Assembly (NCBI RefSeq): GCF_026242045.1
Contig: NZ_JAPJDO010000038.1
Span: 1-52,408 of the forward strand
Direction of reading: 5' to 3'
Length of the DNA stretch: 52,408 bases
Source: Mycobacterium pinniadriaticum
GTDB lineage: Bacteria; Actinomycetota; Actinomycetes; Mycobacteriales; Mycobacteriaceae
Every line of letters begins with the position of its first letter. The first letter of the stretch is position 1. The notes beneath the pieces are model-generated. The model ran no database searches, was not told where the DNA came from, and saw only the letters and a list, made by a program, of their open reading frames with translations. The translations under genes and the position numbers were made by a program. Below, piece by piece: positions 16,341 to 24,126 of this stretch.

Positions 16341-16358
16341 ATGCATGCCAGTATGAGT

Positions 16359-16387
16359 CAACTGGCTATTGAATGGCAAGCCAGTTG
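16359..16387. promoter_or_regulatory. Candidate MocR operator between regulator and yczE operon
   Basis: CAACTGGCT (16359-16367) and AGCCAGTTG (16379-16387) form perfect 9-bp arms separated by 11 nt. A further half-site-like GCCAGT lies at 16347-16352. Position, 19 nt from the regulator start and 10 nt before the plus-strand ATG, suits autoregulation and control of the divergent operon. Confidence 0.6.
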
Positions 16388-16396
16388 GTCAGAATC

Positions 16397-16573
16397 ATGA
16401 CTGCCATGAGCAATTGGTTCTCCCGCGTGGGCCAGCGATTGGCGGCGTTGCTTGACCCCGGTCACGGCCCGTGGAATCCGACATCGACAGGCTGGGATGA
16501 CGTCGACGCCGACGTCCGCCGGCTACGCGGTGATCTGGACGCCATCCGCGTTCGGTTCACCGACCACCGGTGA
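16397..16573 (+). CDS. Small hypothetical protein, translationally coupled to YczE
   Basis: This 58-residue protein, MTAMSNWFSRVGQRLAALLD followed by PGHGPWNP and an acidic/basic helical tail (DDVDADVRRLRGDLDAIRVRF), is not recognised. Its TGA overlaps the GTG start of the yczE-like gene (GTGA, 16570-16573), the same coupling used elsewhere in this operon, and its ATG follows directly on the candidate MocR operator. The N-terminal 18 residues could form an amphipathic membrane-binding helix and the tail a short coiled coil. ATG 16406 is an alternative start. Coding reality is inferred from position and coupling only. Confidence 0.55.
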   Translation: MTAMSNWFSRVGQRLAALLDPGHGPWNPTSTGWDDVDADVRRLRGDLDAIRVRFTDHR

Positions 16574-17280
16574 GATCCGCGCTGCGCGGTGTCGCGCTGA
16601 TGACCGGACTGGCCTGTTACGGCTTCTCCATGGCGATGATGGTGCGGGCCGGGCTCGGGCTGGACCCGTGGGACGTTTTCCACCAGGGCCTGACTCGGCA
16701 CACACCGATGACCATCGGCGTCGCCTCGGCGGTCGTCGGTGTCGTGGTGCTGATCGCGTGGATTCCGCTGCGTAACAAGCCCGGCATCGGCACCGTCGCC
16801 AACGTCATCGTCATCGCGGTCACCGTCGACGCCGGTCTGGCCGTGCTGGCCACGCCAGAGTCGATGCCGGCCCGGGTTGCCATGATGGTGGCGGCGGTCG
16901 TCCTCAACGCCGTCGCTACGGTGTTGTACGTCGGCGCTGGGCTGGGACCGGGGCCCCGCGATGGGCTGATGACGGGACTGGTTGCGCGGACGGGTCTTTC
17001 AGTGCGGTTGGTGCGCACCACGATCGAGGCCACCGTGCTCGCCGCGGGCTGGTTGCTCGGCGGCAGCGTGGGTGTCGGGACCGTCATCTACGCGTTCGGA
17101 ATCGGTCCGATCGTTCAGCTGGTGCTGCGGCTCACACCCAAGCCGGTTCTGGCGGTCAGCGGTTGGGCGCACATCGTCGGGCACACCGGAAGTCGCGGCG
17201 ACCCCGGGCGTGCGGACGCAGCCGAATGCGGCACGATGGTGCAGTGCCCGCTGCCGACGAGGTCGACCCCGACCTGCTGA
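16570..17280 (+). CDS. YczE/YitT-type integral membrane protein
   Basis: This 236-residue membrane protein has about five hydrophobic segments. The N-terminal RGVALMTGLACYGFSMAMMV, then GLGLDPWDVFHQGL, and the later GAGLGPGPRDGLMTGL are characteristic of the YczE family, whose N- and C-halves repeat a G(L)GxxPxD motif. YczE proteins are usually encoded beside MocR (YczR) regulators, as here; their transport substrate is not established. The last 35 or so residues (after HIVGHTG) are non-hydrophobic and overlap the start of the next gene by 37 nt. Start GTG 16570 overlaps the small upstream gene's stop. Confidence 0.85.
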   Translation: MRSALRGVALMTGLACYGFSMAMMVRAGLGLDPWDVFHQGLTRHTPMTIGVASAVVGVVVLIAWIPLRNKPGIGTVANVIVIAVTVDAGLAVLATPESMPARVAMMVAAVVLNAVATVLYVGAGLGPGPRDGLMTGLVARTGLSVRLVRTTIEATVLAAGWLLGGSVGVGTVIYAFGIGPIVQLVLRLTPKPVLAVSGWAHIVGHTGSRGDPGRADAAECGTMVQCPLPTRSTPTC

Positions 17281-18080
17281 TCGACTTCCGGAAAGTATCG
17301 CTGCGCCGCGGGGGCCGGGTCCTGGTCGGGCCCGTCACCTGGCAGGTGGAGCTCGACGAACGCTGGGTGGTGATCGGCCCCAACGGCGCCGGAAAGACCT
17401 CTCTGCTGCGCATCGCGGCGGCGATGGAACACCCGTCGTCCGGCACCGCCTACGTGCTCGGCGAACGGCTGGGCCGCACTGACATGTCCGAACTGCGCCA
17501 GCGGGTCGGGCTGAGCAGCTCTGCGCTATCCCAGCGGGTCCCCGATGACGAGGTGGTCCGCGACCTCGTCGTCTCGGCCGGATACGCGGTGCTGGGACGC
17601 TGGCGGGAGAACTACGAGGACGTCGACTACGCCCAGGCCATCGACACACTGGAGAGCGTGGGCGCCGAGCATCTGGCCGAGCGCACCTACGGCACCCTGT
17701 CGGAGGGCGAACGCAAGCGGGTGCTGATCGCCCGCTCCCTGATGACCGATCCCGAATTGTTGCTGCTCGACGAACCCGCGGCCGGGCTCGACCTCGGTGG
17801 CCGTGAGGAACTGGTGGCCCGGCTGGCCGATCTGGCCGCCGACCCCGACGCGCCGGCGCTGGTGCTGGTCACCCACCATGTGGAGGAGATCCCACCGGGC
17901 TTCAGCCACTGCCTGATTCTGTCCGAGGGCCAGGTGGTGGCCGGTGGGCTGCTGCATGACACGCTGACAGCGGAAAACCTGTCCGCGGCGTTCGGTCAAT
18001 CGATCGCGCTGGACCACATCGACGGCCGCTACTTCGCCAGGCGCGTGCGCAGTCGCGCGGCCCACAGGAGGCGATTGTGA
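17244..18080 (+). CDS. ABC transporter-type ATPase (solo ATP-binding protein)
   Basis: This 278-residue cytosolic ATPase resembles M. tuberculosis Rv3041c. Walker A is GPNGAGKT (residues 45-52), the signature is LSEGERKR rather than LSGGQ, Walker B is LLLLDEPAAGLD and the switch His is in LVTHHVEEI. The ending FGQSIALDHIDGRYFARRVRSRA is like that of ModF-type single-domain ATPases. No dedicated permease is adjacent, although the YczE-like membrane protein is encoded just upstream. GTG 17244 (MPAADEVDPDLLIDF) is chosen by similarity to the M. tuberculosis start; the open frame extends to 17163 but that sequence overlaps yczE. Its last base pairs overlap the next gene (GTGA). Confidence 0.85.
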   Translation: MPAADEVDPDLLIDFRKVSLRRGGRVLVGPVTWQVELDERWVVIGPNGAGKTSLLRIAAAMEHPSSGTAYVLGERLGRTDMSELRQRVGLSSSALSQRVPDDEVVRDLVVSAGYAVLGRWRENYEDVDYAQAIDTLESVGAEHLAERTYGTLSEGERKRVLIARSLMTDPELLLLDEPAAGLDLGGREELVARLADLAADPDAPALVLVTHHVEEIPPGFSHCLILSEGQVVAGGLLHDTLTAENLSAAFGQSIALDHIDGRYFARRVRSRAAHRRRL

Positions 18081-18889
18081 GCGACAAACCCGAACCGCTG
18101 CCGGTCCGACCGGCGGCGACGGTGATGCTGGTCCGGGACACTCCATCGGGGATCTCGGTATTCCTGATGCGCCGGCACCGCGCGATGGAGTTCGCCGGCG
18201 GGGTGATGGTGTTTCCCGGCGGTGGGGTCGATGACCGCGACCGGAATTCGGACATCGCCTGGTTCGGCCCCGGGCCGGACTGGTGGGCCGGTCGGTTCGG
18301 CATCGACGCCGACCTCGCCGAAGCACTGGTGTGCGCGGCGGCCCGCGAGACGTTCGAGGAATCCGGCGTGTTGTTCGCCGGCCCCGCCGACGATCCCGAC
18401 GGCATCGTCGCCGACGCGTCGGTCTACCGCGACGCCCGCGCGGCCCTGGTCGACCGCAGCCTGTCGTTCTCCGAGTTCTTGCGCCGGGAGAAGCTGGTGT
18501 TGCGGGCCGATCTGCTGCGGCCGTGGGCCAACTGGGTCACCCCCGAAGAGGAGCGCACCCGCCGCTACGACACCTACTTCTTCGTCGGTGCGCTCCCGCA
18601 CGGCCAACGCGCCGACGGCCACAACACTGAGTCCGAGCAAGCGTCGTGGACCAGCCCGGAGTCCGCGCTGGAGGACTTCGCCGAGGCGCGCACGTTCCTG
18701 TTGCCGCCGACCTGGACGCAGCTGGATTCGCTGGCCGGGCGCAGCGTCGGCGAGGTGCTCGCCCTGGAACGCCAGATCGTGGCGGTACAGCCCAATCTCG
18801 CTGTTCACGGGGGGAACTGGGAGATCGAATTCTTCAACAGCGACCGCTACAACGAGGCCCGCAATCGTCGAGCGCCACAGGGCTACTGA
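18077..18889 (+). CDS. Nudix hydrolase
   Basis: This 270-residue protein cleaves a nucleoside-diphosphate-linked substrate; the exact one is unknown, although long Nudix proteins of this kind often act on acyl-CoA. The Nudix box is split from the usual glycine but clear in EALVCAAARETFEESGVLF (RExxEExG core, around residues 92-100), and an early GVMVFPGGGVDD fits the UPF0035/RNA pyrophosphohydrolase-like region before it. It resembles Rv3040c. It starts at GTG 18077 within the ABC gene's stop (GTGA) and ends 1 nt before the enoyl-CoA hydratase gene, so all are likely one transcript. Confidence 0.88.
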   Translation: MSDKPEPLPVRPAATVMLVRDTPSGISVFLMRRHRAMEFAGGVMVFPGGGVDDRDRNSDIAWFGPGPDWWAGRFGIDADLAEALVCAAARETFEESGVLFAGPADDPDGIVADASVYRDARAALVDRSLSFSEFLRREKLVLRADLLRPWANWVTPEEERTRRYDTYFFVGALPHGQRADGHNTESEQASWTSPESALEDFAEARTFLLPPTWTQLDSLAGRSVGEVLALERQIVAVQPNLAVHGGNWEIEFFNSDRYNEARNRRAPQGY

Positions 18890-18890
18890 G

Positions 18891-19604
18891 GTGCGGGAGT
18901 TCGTCAGCATCCATGTCGGCGAGCAGTACCCCGGCGTCGGCGTGCTGCTGGTGTCGCGGCCACCGACCAACGCGCTGACCCGGCAGACCTACCGGGAGCT
19001 CGTCGCCGCGGCCGGCGAACTGGCCGATCGCACCGACATCGCCACGGTGATCCTCTTCGGCGGGCACGAGATCTTCTCCGTCGGTGACGACATCCCCGAG
19101 CTGCGCACGCTCAACCGCGGCGAGGCCGAGGCTGCCGACCTGCTGCGCCGCGACGCCATCAACGCGATCGCGGAGATCCCCAAGCCGACGGTGGCCGCGA
19201 TCACCGGTTATGCCTTGGGTGCGGGGCTCAGCCTGGCACTGGCCGCCGACTGGCGGGTCAGCGGCGACAACGTCAAGCTGGGCGCTACCGAGATCCTGGC
19301 CGGCCTGGTCCCCGGCGGCGGCGGAGGCCAACTGCTGGCCCGGGTGACCGGCCCGGCGCGGGCCAAGGAACTCGCGTTCAGTGGTCGTTTCGTGGGCGCC
19401 AGGGAGTCGCTGGCGCTCGGGCTCGTCGACGAGTTGGTTGCCCCCGACAACGTCTTCGACGCCGCCGCGGCGTGGGCGAGCCGGTTCACCGACACCCCGC
19501 CGACCGCGCTCGCCGGTGCCAAAGCCCTGATCGACGGCCAGCTCGATGCCGGTGAGCAGGCCGAACGCTACGGCCAGATCTTCACGGCGGACGATGGCGG
19601 TTAG
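18891..19604 (+). CDS. echA17: Enoyl-CoA hydratase/isomerase family protein
   Basis: This 237-residue crotonase-fold protein resembles M. tuberculosis EchA17. It should bind an acyl-CoA thioester and catalyse hydration or isomerisation. Visible: SRPPTNALTRQTY, oxyanion-hole segments FGGHEIFSVGDDIPEL and ITGYALGAGLSLALAADWRV, and LGATEILAGLVPGGGGGQLL with the candidate catalytic Glu in ATE. Start GTG 18891 follows the Nudix stop by one base. The reading frame is open far upstream but that part lies inside the Nudix gene. A leaderless-type promoter for the next gene overlaps its stop codon. Confidence 0.88.
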   Translation: MREFVSIHVGEQYPGVGVLLVSRPPTNALTRQTYRELVAAAGELADRTDIATVILFGGHEIFSVGDDIPELRTLNRGEAEAADLLRRDAINAIAEIPKPTVAAITGYALGAGLSLALAADWRVSGDNVKLGATEILAGLVPGGGGGQLLARVTGPARAKELAFSGRFVGARESLALGLVDELVAPDNVFDAAAAWASRFTDTPPTALAGAKALIDGQLDAGEQAERYGQIFTADDGG

Positions 19605-19607
19605 GCT
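19602..19607 (+). promoter_or_regulatory. TAGGCT -10 for a leaderless methyltransferase transcript
   Basis: TAGGCT, overlapping the echA17 stop codon, lies 6 nt before ATG 19614. The spacing suits transcription starting at the start codon, so the downstream genes may have an internal promoter as well as the operon transcript. Confidence 0.45.
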
Positions 19608-19613
19608 GCCCTG

Positions 19614-20582
19614 ATGACCACGATCGACCCGGCCCCCCAACCGCGCGCCACTGCGGAGCAAGTCCAGGCGGCGCTCAAGGACAGCAAGCTGGCCCAGATC
19701 CTGTACCACGACTGGGAGGCCGAGACCTATGACGACAAGTGGTCGATCTCGTATGACAAGCGCTGCGTGGATTACGCCCGCAACCTGTTCGACGCGACCG
19801 TGCCGCCCGAGGAACTGCGCCGGCTGCCCTATGACCGGGCCCTGGAGCTGGGCTGTGGCAGCGGATTCTTCCTGCTCAACCTGATCCAGGCGGGGGTGGC
19901 CCGGCGCGGCTCGGTGACCGACCTGTCTCCCGGCATGGTCAAGGTCGCCACCCGTAACGGCGAGAACCTGGGCCTGGACATCGATGGCCGGGTCGCCGAC
20001 GCCGAAGGCATTCCCTACGAGGACGACACGTTCGACCTCGTCGTCGGTCACGCCGTCCTGCATCACATTCCGGACGTCGAAAAGTCGCTGCGCGAGGTCG
20101 TCCGGGTGCTCAAGCCGGGCGGACGGTTTGTATTCGCCGGCGAGCCCACCAGCGTGGGCAACACCTACGCCCGCTCGTTGTCGACGCTGACCTGGCGGGT
20201 CGCCACCAACGCCACCAAGCTGCCCGGCTTGGACGGCTGGCGGCGACCGCAGGCCGAACTCGATGAATCCTCCCGCGCGGCGGCGCTGGAAGCCGTCGTC
20301 GACCTGCACACCTTCGGCCCCGACGATCTCGAGCGGATGGCCCGCAACGCCGGAGCCGTCGACGTGTCGACGGCGACGACGGAGTTCACCGCCGCGATGC
20401 TGGGCTGGCCGCTGCGCACCTTCGAGGCCGCCGTGCCCCCCGGCAAGCTGGGCTGGGGCTGGGCCAAGTTCGCGTTCAACAGCTGGATCGGGCTGAGCTG
20501 GCTGGACGACAACGTCTGGCGCCGGGTGGTGCCCAAGGGCTGGTATTACAACGTCATGATCACCGGGGTCAAACCGTCCTGA
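19614..20582 (+). CDS. Class I SAM-dependent methyltransferase
   Basis: This 322-residue protein is a Rossmann-fold methyltransferase similar to Rv3038c. Motif I is ALELGCGSGFFLLNL (about residues 78-92), followed by the acidic DADLSP-like strand VTDLSPGM, VADAEGIPYEDDTFDLVVGHAVLHHIPD and VLKPGGRFVFAGEP. The C-terminal part (YNVMITGVKP) is a family-specific extension. The acceptor substrate is unknown. Its TGA overlaps the CTG that probably begins the next gene (CTGA, 20579-20582). Confidence 0.88.
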   Translation: MTTIDPAPQPRATAEQVQAALKDSKLAQILYHDWEAETYDDKWSISYDKRCVDYARNLFDATVPPEELRRLPYDRALELGCGSGFFLLNLIQAGVARRGSVTDLSPGMVKVATRNGENLGLDIDGRVADAEGIPYEDDTFDLVVGHAVLHHIPDVEKSLREVVRVLKPGGRFVFAGEPTSVGNTYARSLSTLTWRVATNATKLPGLDGWRRPQAELDESSRAAALEAVVDLHTFGPDDLERMARNAGAVDVSTATTEFTAAMLGWPLRTFEAAVPPGKLGWGWAKFAFNSWIGLSWLDDNVWRRVVPKGWYYNVMITGVKPS

Positions 20583-21760
20583 CCTTCGGTCGCGACGACG
20601 TCAGCTACCTCACCAGTGACGCCGGTACGGCGGCGCTGGCCGAGGTCGCCCGCTATCCGCTGACCGACGCCAGCCGACTGGCCGACGTCGCGGCGATCCG
20701 CGTAAAGTTCGCCGAGCGCAGCGTGACGCTGATCGAAACCACTCTGCTGCGCCGCAAGGCCGCCACCAAACTCGGCGAACTGGGCGATGTCTCCGGCTGG
20801 CTGTTCACTGACGACGCGCTGCAGCAGGCCACGGCGGCGCCGGTGGCCCGGCACCGCGCCGCCCGGCTGGCCGGTGTGGTGGTACACGACGCGACCTGTT
20901 CCATCGGCACCGAACTGGCTGCCCTGCGTGCGACCGCGGCCATGGTCATCGGCAGCGACCTCGACGACGTTCGGTTGGCGATGGCCCACCACAACCTTCC
21001 CGAGGTCGCGCTGTGCCGTGCCGATGCGCTGCACCCGATCACCCGGGACGCCGTGGTGCTGCTCGATCCGGCGCGCCGGTCGGGCGGGCGCCGCCGCTTC
21101 GACCCGCGCGACTATGTGCCGCCGCTGGACGCCCTGCTCGACACGTATCGCGGCCGGCCCACCGTGGTGAAGTGCGCGCCGGGAATCGATTTCGATGCCG
21201 TCCACCGACTGGGTTTCGCCGGGGAGATCGAGGTGACCTCGTCGGGTGGATCGGTGCGCGAGGCCTGCCTGTGGTCATCGGAGCTGGCCGCACCGGGGGT
21301 GCGCCGCCGGGCCTGCGTGCTGGATCGCGACGAGATCGTCACTGATGCCGACTCCGACGATTGTCCGGTCCGCCCCGCCGGACGGTGGATCGTGGACCCC
21401 GACGGCGCGATCGTACGCGCCGGACTGGTCCGGCACTACGCCGCCAGGCACAGCCTGTGGCAGCTCGACCCCGACATCGCCTATCTCAGTGGCGATCACG
21501 TGCCTGCCGGTGTGCGCGGTTTCGAGGTACTCGAGCAACTGCCGTTGCGCGACAAGGTGTTGCGACAGGCACTCGCGCGGCGCGACTGCGGGCAGCTGGA
21601 GATCCTGGTGCGCGGGGTGGACGTCGATCCCGACCGGTTGCGGCGCCGGCTGCGGCCGGCGGGCCACCTGCCGGTCTCGCTGGTGATCACCCGGATCGGG
21701 TCAGGTGCGGGCGAACGTACGGTCGTGTTCCTGTGCCGACCGTCCGGCGCGGCCGGGTAG
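20579..21760 (+). CDS. THUMP-like-domain SAM-binding protein, probable CTG start
   Basis: Like M. tuberculosis Rv3037c, this protein (393 residues from CTG 20579) has a Rossmann methyltransferase-like core (VVHDATCSIGTELAALR, VVLLDPARRSGGRRRF) and a C-terminal THUMP-like region ending RTVVFLC. The first standard start codon is GTG 20723, but the 48 codons before it read GRDDVSYLTSDAGTAALAEV and continue as family-like sequence in the same frame, with no ATG, GTG or TTG in that stretch or in the codons just upstream. CTG 20579 overlaps the previous gene's TGA as CTGA, mirroring the GTGA and ATGA junctions nearby. Either CTG is used or this allele has lost its ATG. Role: possibly RNA modification. 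Confidence 0.75.
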   Translation: MTFGRDDVSYLTSDAGTAALAEVARYPLTDASRLADVAAIRVKFAERSVTLIETTLLRRKAATKLGELGDVSGWLFTDDALQQATAAPVARHRAARLAGVVVHDATCSIGTELAALRATAAMVIGSDLDDVRLAMAHHNLPEVALCRADALHPITRDAVVLLDPARRSGGRRRFDPRDYVPPLDALLDTYRGRPTVVKCAPGIDFDAVHRLGFAGEIEVTSSGGSVREACLWSSELAAPGVRRRACVLDRDEIVTDADSDDCPVRPAGRWIVDPDGAIVRAGLVRHYAARHSLWQLDPDIAYLSGDHVPAGVRGFEVLEQLPLRDKVLRQALARRDCGQLEILVRGVDVDPDRLRRRLRPAGHLPVSLVITRIGSGAGERTVVFLCRPSGAAG

Positions 21761-21813
21761 GCTGGGCGGCGGCGGCGACGGTGCCGTCTTCTCGGCGCGA
21801 GGACGATTGGCAG

Positions 21814-22506
21814 ATGCGCATTCTCAGTTTGGCCGCAGTGCTGGCCACGGGTGTTCTGCTCGGTGATCCCGCCGTCGCGGTGTCCGCGGCACAGGACGGG
21901 TGCGCGGCGCTGGGTGGTGCTGTGGAAGCCGGCAACGTCTGCCACGTGCACAGCGATGCCCCCGGGTACATGATGGATCTGAAGTTTCCCACCGACTTCG
22001 CCGACGAGCAGGCCGTCGTCGACTACCTGATACAGAACCGCGACGGATTCACCAATGTCGCGCAGACCCCGGCCTTTCGAAGCGCGCCCTACGAAATGGA
22101 CGTCACCGCACAGTCATTCAGCTCCGGTCCGCCCACCGCTGGCACCCAGAGTGTGGTCCTCAAACTGTTCCAGGATGTCGGTGGCGCGCACCCGACGACC
22201 TGGTACAAGGCGTTCACCTACGATGTCGCCCAGCGCAAGCCGGTCACCTTCGACACCCTGTTCGCGCCGGGTGTGAACGCTGTCGACGCGATTTTCCCGG
22301 TCGTGCAACGTGATCTGGAGCGCCAGACCGGTCTGACCGGCGTCATCGCCAGCAGCGACGGGCTGGATCCGTCGCACTACCAGAACTTCGCCATCACCGA
22401 CGACGCGGTGATCTTCTTCTTCGGCCAGGGCGTGCTGTTGCCCTCGGATGCCGGGGCGACGTCGGCTTCGGTGCCGCGGGCAGCGCTGCCCCCGCTGCAA
22501 CTCTGA
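21814..22506 (+). CDS. Secreted DUF3298/RsiV-like protein
   Basis: This 230-residue protein begins with a signal peptide, MRILSLAAVLATGVLL, with cleavage expected near VSAAQDG. The mature part resembles M. tuberculosis Rv3036c (TB22.2) and the DUF3298/RsiV fold: YEMDVTAQSFSSG, SVVLKLFQDVGGAHPTTWYKAFTYD, KPVTFDTLFAPG and NFAITDDAVIFFFGQG. Two Cys residues near the N-terminus (DGCAALGG, NVCHVH) probably form a disulfide. DUF3298 proteins include the lysozyme-binding anti-sigma factor RsiV, but no sigma factor gene is adjacent. ATG 21814 is preceded by GAGGAC. No gene is seen in the 121 nt downstream. Confidence 0.82.
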   Translation: MRILSLAAVLATGVLLGDPAVAVSAAQDGCAALGGAVEAGNVCHVHSDAPGYMMDLKFPTDFADEQAVVDYLIQNRDGFTNVAQTPAFRSAPYEMDVTAQSFSSGPPTAGTQSVVLKLFQDVGGAHPTTWYKAFTYDVAQRKPVTFDTLFAPGVNAVDAIFPVVQRDLERQTGLTGVIASSDGLDPSHYQNFAITDDAVIFFFGQGVLLPSDAGATSASVPRAALPPLQL

Positions 22507-22627
22507 GGCCCTCGGCGCGCCACGGGCTGCGCGTTCGTCTCGATCGGGTGACGATGGAACCCAGAGACACAATCGCTGCCGGCGGGCGGTGCGATCGGTC
22601 GTCGAGTCCACCGCGGGGAGATGAGTC

Positions 22628-24103
22628 ATGGGTGACCGGATCGAAGCGGGCGAACTGATCGTCGGACATGACGAACAGGTGCACCACCGACTGGAGCGCT
22701 CCGTTGCGCTGCTGCGCGACATGGTCGGCTCCGGGGCATTCCGCGGCCACGAGGACAGCATGGGTATGGAGGTCGAACTCGATCTCGTCGACCCGTTGGG
22801 CCGACCGCGCCTCATCAACGACTCGGTTTTGGCGTGCCTGGACCGCTCCGATATGAAGCACGAACTCGGCCGGTTCAACATCGAGTTCAACCTTGCTCCA
22901 CAACCCCTCCACGGTCGGGTGTTCCACGACTGCCAGCAGCTGCTCACCGAGGTCCTGGACCGATCGGGTGGCCGCATCGCCGGGCTGGGGGCGCGGATCA
23001 TCTCCGTCGGCACGCTGCCCACCGCGGCCGCCGAGCACATGACGGCCGAGCGGCTCTCCACCAACCCCCGGTACGCCTTGATGAGTCGTCGTCTGCGGGC
23101 CGCCCGTCATCGCGCCTTCCGTATTCGGATACCGGAGGCGGTCGAGCCTGTCGACTTCTCACCCGATTCGGTCGCCCTCGAAGCGTGCGCGACGAGCCTG
23201 CAACTCCACCTGCGGGTCGCGCCGGAGCATTTCGCGGCGTATTACAACGCCGCGCAGTTGAGCGCCGGCGTCCAGGTTGCGGTCGCGGCGAATTCGCCCT
23301 TCCTGCTTGGCAATCACGTCTGGGAGGAATCCCGGATTCCGATGATGGAGCAGCTGTTCGACTCGCGGCGACCCGCGGAGGTCAAGGCAAGGGCCGCCGC
23401 GCGGGTGGAGCTGGGCGAAGGGTGGATCGATGGTCCCGTCGACCTTTTCGACAGCCTCGTTCGTCTCTACCCCCCGCTCTTCCCAACCCTGGAACCGGAG
23501 GATCCGGACACGGCCTACCTGGCCGGCCGCACTCCGGCGTTGCACGAACTCAGATTGCACAACGGGACGGTGTGGTTGTGGAATCGCCCGGTCTACGACG
23601 TCCAAGCAGGCATCCCGCAACTACGCATCGAAAATCGGGTCTTGCCCAGTGGCCCGACGCCGGTCGACATGGTCGCCAACGCGGCCTTCTACTACGGACT
23701 GGTCCGGGCCGTCGTGGACAGTGGTCGGGTGCCGTGGACACGGACATCGTTTGCGACCGCGGAGCGCGATCTGCACCGGGCGGCGCGGTTCGGCCTCGGG
23801 GCGGTGCTGCACTGGAACGGCGAAGATCGACCTGCCGCAGAGTTGGTGGCCGATGTCCTGGTACCGATGGCCGCCGACGGGCTCGACTCCTGGGGTATCG
23901 CCCACGCCGACCGCGATCACTACCTGGGCATCATCGAGGCACGGGCCCGTCGCGGCCGCACGGGCGCGACATGGCAGGCTGCGACGGTCCAGCGTTTGCA
24001 GGACGCCGGCGCCGAACGGATAACGGCGTTGCACGAGATGACCCGCCGGTACGTCGAGAACGCGAACACCGGCACACCGGTGCACGATTGGCCGCTCGTG
24101 TGA
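22628..24103 (+). CDS. GCS2-family glutamate-cysteine ligase-like protein
   Basis: This 491-residue cytosolic protein matches the carboxylate-amine/glutamate-cysteine ligase type 2 superfamily. Supporting segments are MGMEVELDLVDPLGRPRLIND (the Glu-containing nucleotide/metal site near residues 45-65), HELGRFNIEFNLAP, SLQLHLRVAPEHFAAYYNAAQ, VAVAANSPFLLGNHVWEESR, and RIENRVLPSGPTPVDMVANAAFYYGL. It probably links an amino acid by an ATP-dependent step, but the acceptor is unknown; mycothiol-making bacteria do not need glutathione. I do not recall it at this place in M. tuberculosis, so it looks like accessory DNA between two conserved genes. The ATG is preceded by GGGGAG at 22615-22620. Confidence 0.75.
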   Translation: MGDRIEAGELIVGHDEQVHHRLERSVALLRDMVGSGAFRGHEDSMGMEVELDLVDPLGRPRLINDSVLACLDRSDMKHELGRFNIEFNLAPQPLHGRVFHDCQQLLTEVLDRSGGRIAGLGARIISVGTLPTAAAEHMTAERLSTNPRYALMSRRLRAARHRAFRIRIPEAVEPVDFSPDSVALEACATSLQLHLRVAPEHFAAYYNAAQLSAGVQVAVAANSPFLLGNHVWEESRIPMMEQLFDSRRPAEVKARAAARVELGEGWIDGPVDLFDSLVRLYPPLFPTLEPEDPDTAYLAGRTPALHELRLHNGTVWLWNRPVYDVQAGIPQLRIENRVLPSGPTPVDMVANAAFYYGLVRAVVDSGRVPWTRTSFATAERDLHRAARFGLGAVLHWNGEDRPAAELVADVLVPMAADGLDSWGIAHADRDHYLGIIEARARRGRTGATWQAATVQRLQDAGAERITALHEMTRRYVENANTGTPVHDWPLV

Positions 24104-24126
24104 CCGAGCGTGTTAGCCCCGCATCG

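Noticed and set aside
18834..20309. 491-codon minus-strand open frame across echA17 and the methyltransferase
   Set aside because: Covers two well-supported plus-strand genes; its translation has no family features.
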